Shown here piece by piece: positions 6,072 to 7,997 of a stretch of 7,997 bases of DNA. Origin of the DNA: Cyrtobacter comes (lineage in GTDB: Bacteria; Pseudomonadota; Alphaproteobacteria; Rickettsiales; Midichloriaceae); the NCBI RefSeq assembly GCF_034470605.1, contig NZ_JARGYT010000056.1:1-7997 (forward strand). The letters run 5' to 3'. A program made the position numbers and the translations under genes. A model generated the notes under the pieces. That model was not told the DNA's origin, searched no databases, and saw nothing but the letters and a program-made list of their open reading frames with translations. The stretch's first letter is position 1, and every line of letters begins with the position of its first letter.

Positions 6072-6839
6072 TTATAGCCCTAAAAATATAGAAATTTGCT
6101 CGTAATGTTTTTCTACAAGCCATTTTGAAAGTACAGGTAGAGTAACTGAAATCATCAATAAGCCTATAATAATTTGTATTGGTAGCATTAGGAAAAATAT
6201 TTGTATCTGTGGCATAAGGCGAGATAAGACTCCGGCTCCTATAAACATAATTAAGCTAGAAACTATAAACGGTGCAGAAACTTGCAGTGCAATTTGCCAA
6301 GCGAAAGACATAGAGCTTACTAATATCTCAACTATGCTAATATTATTTTTAAAAAGTCCACCTATAGGCATGTATTTATAACTATTATATATGGATTCTA
6401 TAAGGACTATATGCATATTCATACTAAGCAGCAGCACTATCATTAGCATATTCATAAAAATGCCAATTAATGAGCCCTGATCACCCTGTGATACATCAAA
6501 CATGACCGCTGCCGATATTCCAATACTTGAGCCTATGGCCATCCCGGCAGTATGAATTGATGAGGCAACTATCCTGCACACCAACCCTATAAATAAACCA
6601 ACAATTATTTCATATATAATCAACACTGTAGTTTCTAAAGTTGTCTTGGGTAACTGAATAGTATTTTCCAAAATTGATGATAAAAATACCGTTGTTATTA
6701 TTATTAATGCTAATTTTACTAAGGATGGTAATAGCCTCTCTCCAAATATAGGCATCAAAAAAAAGCTACCACCTATCCTGCTAAGTAAAAGAATGGATGT
6801 AAAGATTTCTTCAGGGGAAATAGGGGGCAAAGTATACAT
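6072..6839 (-). CDS. fliR: Flagellar type III export protein FliR
   Basis: FliR, which with FliP and FliQ forms the export gate of the flagellar secretion apparatus. The 255-residue protein is almost wholly hydrophobic, with about six membrane segments. Family landmarks are SRIGGSFFLMPIFGERLLP (about 20-38), the glycine-rich HTAGMAIGSSIGISAAVMFD (about 96-115) followed by QGDQGSLIGIF, and the C-terminal RLMPQIQIFFLMLPIQIIIGL (about 207-227). Normal length (about 260). The ATG has AAGGAT upstream at 11 bases, inside a small hairpin. It heads the minus-strand gene run and diverges from csrA. Confidence 0.92.
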   Translation of the reverse strand: MYTLPPISPEEIFTSILLLSRIGGSFFLMPIFGERLLPSLVKLALIIITTVFLSSILENTIQLPKTTLETTVLIIYEIIVGLFIGLVCRIVASSIHTAGMAIGSSIGISAAVMFDVSQGDQGSLIGIFMNMLMIVLLLSMNMHIVLIESIYNSYKYMPIGGLFKNNISIVEILVSSMSFAWQIALQVSAPFIVSSLIMFIGAGVLSRLMPQIQIFFLMLPIQIIIGLLMISVTLPVLSKWLVEKHYEQISIFLGL

Positions 6840-6854
6840 AGGATTAATTATCCT
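6840..6854 (-). promoter_or_regulatory. Small hairpin covering the fliR ribosome-binding site
   Basis: On the minus strand AGGAT (6854-6850), loop AATTA, ATCCT (6844-6840) sits directly before the fliR ATG. The left arm is the core of the only Shine-Dalgarno-like sequence (GAAGGAT), so pairing would hide it. The stem is only five base pairs and weak, so regulation by it is an inference. Confidence 0.3.
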
Positions 6855-6887
6855 TCATAATAAATAAGAAACAAATACTTATTAATT

Positions 6888-6915
6888 TTGACAAGCTTAT
6901 TTTTATATATAATAT
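6888..6915 (+). promoter_or_regulatory. Candidate csrA promoter
   Basis: A perfect -35 TTGACA at 6888-6893 is followed by TATAAT at 6908-6913 (14-base spacer, short) or TAATAT at 6910-6915 (16-base spacer, better). It lies 30-50 bases before the csrA ATG in the 107-bp region separating divergent csrA and fliR. An AATAAG/CTTATT inverted repeat (6863-6868 and 6878-6883) lies just upstream and could be an operator. A minus-strand promoter for fliR must also lie here, but none stands out. Confidence 0.4.
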
Positions 6916-6946
6916 TCAATATATTAAGCAAATTTAAAACCAGGCT

Positions 6947-7141
6947 ATGTTATACTTAGTAAGAAAATTAGATGAGAGCATAATAATAGATGATGAAATA
7001 CACATAAAAGTTATAGAGCTTAAACGTAATTCTGTGAAGCTTGGGATAAAATCTTCCGGCGATCATTCAATCTTACGTGATGAAATACATAGGGCGATTA
7101 CAAATGAATCAACAATAAAGAAGGATGATGTTGAATCATAA
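6947..7141 (+). CDS. csrA: Carbon storage regulator CsrA
   Basis: CsrA/RsmA, a small dimeric RNA-binding protein that controls translation and stability of target mRNAs by binding GGA motifs, often those of flagellar and carbon-metabolism genes. The 64-residue product keeps the family plan MLYLVRKLDESIIIDDEIHI (1-20), V-x-x-x-K-x-x-x-V-x-L-G-I (about 22-34), and the RNA-contacting Leu4 and Arg44 in SILRDEIHRAI. Length is typical. A weak Shine-Dalgarno (CCAGG) precedes the ATG. It is divergent from fliR-flhB, a context that suits a motility regulator. A hairpin with a T tract follows. Confidence 0.93.
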   Translation: MLYLVRKLDESIIIDDEIHIKVIELKRNSVKLGIKSSGDHSILRDEIHRAITNESTIKKDDVES

Positions 7142-7145
7142 GATG

Positions 7146-7206
7146 TCAAGATAGTTTGGTGCTATAGATAATAATGTTCTAAATTAGCATCTTGAGTGTT
7201 TTTATT
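7146..7206 (+). terminator. Probable terminator after csrA
   Basis: TCAAGAT (7146-7152) pairs exactly with ATCTTGA (7189-7195); GCTA (7161-7164) pairs with TAGC (7185-7188) inside it, leaving an 8-base bulge on the left side. TGTTTTTATTT follows immediately. It starts five bases after the csrA stop, which suits a factor-independent terminator, although the loop is long. Confidence 0.45.
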
Positions 7207-7216
7207 TAAGTCTATT

Positions 7217-7241
7217 CACCATGATATGGTGGCTTATTTTT
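7217..7241 (+). terminator. Second hairpin with T-rich tail downstream of csrA
   Basis: CACCAT (7217-7222), loop GAT, ATGGTG (7226-7231), then GCTTATTTTT. It is a compact six-pair stem with a near T tract, possibly a backup terminator for csrA or a relic of an insertion element end. Confidence 0.3.
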
Positions 7242-7379
7242 AGAAGGCGTTAACTAGAAGAGATATATGATATAGCTAAAGCGGTATAAAATGATTACAT
7301 AAACAGTAATTTTGTTAAACTTAACCCAATGATAATTAACATATTTTCAAAATTAATCATGTGCCATTTTTATGACGCT
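7242..7379. other. Non-coding stretch between csrA terminators and transposase relic
   Basis: All frames are broken by frequent stops. I find no tRNA, no convincing promoter and no open frame above about 30 codons with recognisable sequence. It probably includes the left end of the decayed insertion sequence that follows, but I could not define a terminal inverted repeat. Confidence 0.4.
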
Positions 7380-7592
7380 ATGCAAGTGTAAGAATTGTGA
7401 ATCATCTCATTATATCAAGAGCTGTTATGCAAGTAGAAAACATAGATGCAAGAGTCAGCTATTTGTTGAAGGTTATCCAAGGATGTCAAAATATTATGAG
7501 ATTAAGAAAGTGTAATATTGTATGCGATTGGCAAATCTTCATATGGATTTACAGCAAAGTTATTTGTGGTAGCCTATAACTGTATAGCTTAA
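7380..7592 (+). pseudogene. IS1-like transposase N-terminal relic, frameshifted
   Basis: The frame beginning at 7381 reads CKCKNCESSHYIKS, then RCKSQLFVEGYPRMSKYYEIKK, ending at a stop at 7513. This is the zinc-ribbon start of IS1-type transposases (CxxC, ...RYKCK-x-C-x-x-x-FV). Two bases over (from 7512) the frame continues as VILYAIGKSSYGFTAKLF before decaying and stopping at 7590, matching the helix-turn-helix part of the same family, so a frameshift lies near 7510. At the 5' end, ATG CAA at 7380-7385 reads on correctly into TGT AAG AAT TGT only if the G at 7386 is removed, pointing to a one-base insertion. The second Cys pair is also damaged (CKSQ). The catalytic domain is absent. Confidence 0.65.
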
Positions 7593-7806
7593 TCTGAGAA
7601 TGCGAATAAATTAAATAGTTCCATAAGTTTTTTGCTTGGCTCACCAGTGCAATAATAACCAAATATACACATTGATATACCGGAGCCCCCCTATAATATG
7701 GGCCTAAAAATACTCATATAATGATATAAAATTTAGAGAGTCTTCACATTTAGATAGTTTTTGATAGAATGCTATTAAAATACTCAATTAGGTTGGTTTT
7801 AGATGA
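7593..7806. other. Non-coding stretch between the two transposase fragments
   Basis: Stop-rich in all frames. It contains a GC-rich patch CGGAGCCCCCCTATAATATG around 7681-7700 that stands out from the surroundings and may be part of an element end. A closed 33-codon minus-strand frame (about 7596-7693) resembles nothing I recognise. No RNA gene is seen. Confidence 0.35.
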
Positions 7807-7997
7807 TCATCTGAAACCAGTTACAAAAGTGAAGATACGCATAAGAATGGCCATGTGCGCGGGATTCAGCGCTATAAATATAAAGCATGTGAACTTGAGA
7901 ATTTTGTGAAGGGAGATCGTCGGTATAACCGTGAAACGGCAGTCAAAAAGGCTCTTTGCGTGATCCTCTACAGCCTTGGGAAAGCCTCATTTTCCAT
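7807..7997 (+). pseudogene. IS1-like transposase, N-terminal part, runs off window
   Basis: An open frame after the stop at 7804 reads SSETSYKSEDTHKNGHVRGI, then QRYKYKACELENFVKGDRRY and NRETAVKKALCVILYSLGKA before leaving the window. The KNGHVRG-x-QRYK-x-KAC pattern and the following VILYSLGKASFS helix are characteristic of IS1-family transposases (zinc ribbon plus helix-turn-helix). There is no in-frame start codon. The first CxxC is missing and the first Cys of the second pair is Tyr (RYKYKAC), so at least the 5' end is damaged; the rest could be intact beyond the edge. The sequence is clearly less AT-rich than its neighbours, which suggests a later arrival than the relic at 7380. It is the same family as that relic but a different subgroup. 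Confidence 0.65.

Noticed and set aside
5869..6123. 84-codon minus-strand frame across the flhB start
   Set aside because: Shadow of flhB in another frame, made of lysine/arginine-rich text from its basic N terminus; no family resemblance.
4955..6839. fliR-flhB as parts of a virulence type III secretion system
   Set aside because: The FlhB sequence, gene order and adjacent csrA fit the flagellar version better, although the window alone does not contain other flagellar genes.
7397..7579. 60-codon plus-strand frame starting at 7397
   Set aside because: It is the wrong frame of the transposase relic; the neighbouring frames carry the zinc-ribbon and helix-turn-helix text.
7596..7693. 33-codon minus-strand frame ending KKLMELFNLFAFSD
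   Set aside because: No start context, no recognisable family, closed by a stop upstream; could be the tail of a lost gene but nothing supports it.
7150..7760. AGATAGTTT shared at about 7150 and 7751 as possible IS ends
   Set aside because: Nine bases in AT-rich DNA can recur by chance, and the flanking similarity is too loose to define terminal repeats.
1..7997. tRNA genes, rRNA, CRISPR arrays or riboswitches
   Set aside because: I looked for T-arm-like motifs and regularly spaced repeats on both strands and saw none.

Overview
The window is strongly AT-rich and gene-dense. It looks like the chromosome of a flagellated member of the Rickettsiales (alphaproteobacterial intracellular symbionts, for example Midichloriaceae-like). 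The reasons are the combination of VirB8/VirB9 type IV secretion genes beside an iron superoxide dismutase, CcmA/CcmB haem-exporter genes, alphaproteobacterial gene-transfer-agent (GTA)-like head-tail genes, flagellar FliR/FlhB and CsrA, and IS1-like debris. The assignment comes from reading protein motifs, not from a database search.

Layout. Everything from about 6839 down to position 1 is on the minus strand, so transcription runs right to left: fliR - flhB - ccmA - ccmB (half length) - four small phage/GTA-like genes (adaptor g6-like, stopper g7-like, tail-terminator g8-like, tail-tube g9-like) - a 153-bp gap with a promoter - sodB - virB8 - virB9 - the first codons of one more gene. Genes are packed tightly: flhB/ccmA share one base (TAATG), ccmA/ccmB abut, g6/g7 overlap as ATGA, g7/g8 by 14 nt, g8/g9 by 35 nt, and virB8/virB9 by 14 nt. 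The main breaks are a 66-bp hairpin-bearing gap between ccmB and g6, and the sodB promoter region.

To the right, csrA is transcribed divergently from fliR across a 107-bp promoter region, and a bulged hairpin with a T tract follows it. From about 7207 to the end the sequence is non-coding debris. It contains one clearly frameshifted IS1-like transposase start (7380-7592) and a second, better preserved and less AT-rich IS1-like transposase that runs off the window edge.

How the parts fit. fliR/flhB build the flagellar (or related type III) export gate, and csrA is a plausible post-transcriptional regulator of motility. virB8/virB9 are periplasmic/outer-membrane core parts of a type IV secretion machine, here led by sodB. 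The most notable region is the middle: a haem-exporter pair that looks decayed (CcmA has lost several ATPase motifs and CcmB lacks its C-terminal half), directly followed by an intact, overlapping four-gene head-to-tail connector and tail-tube block without capsid, portal or terminase genes in view.
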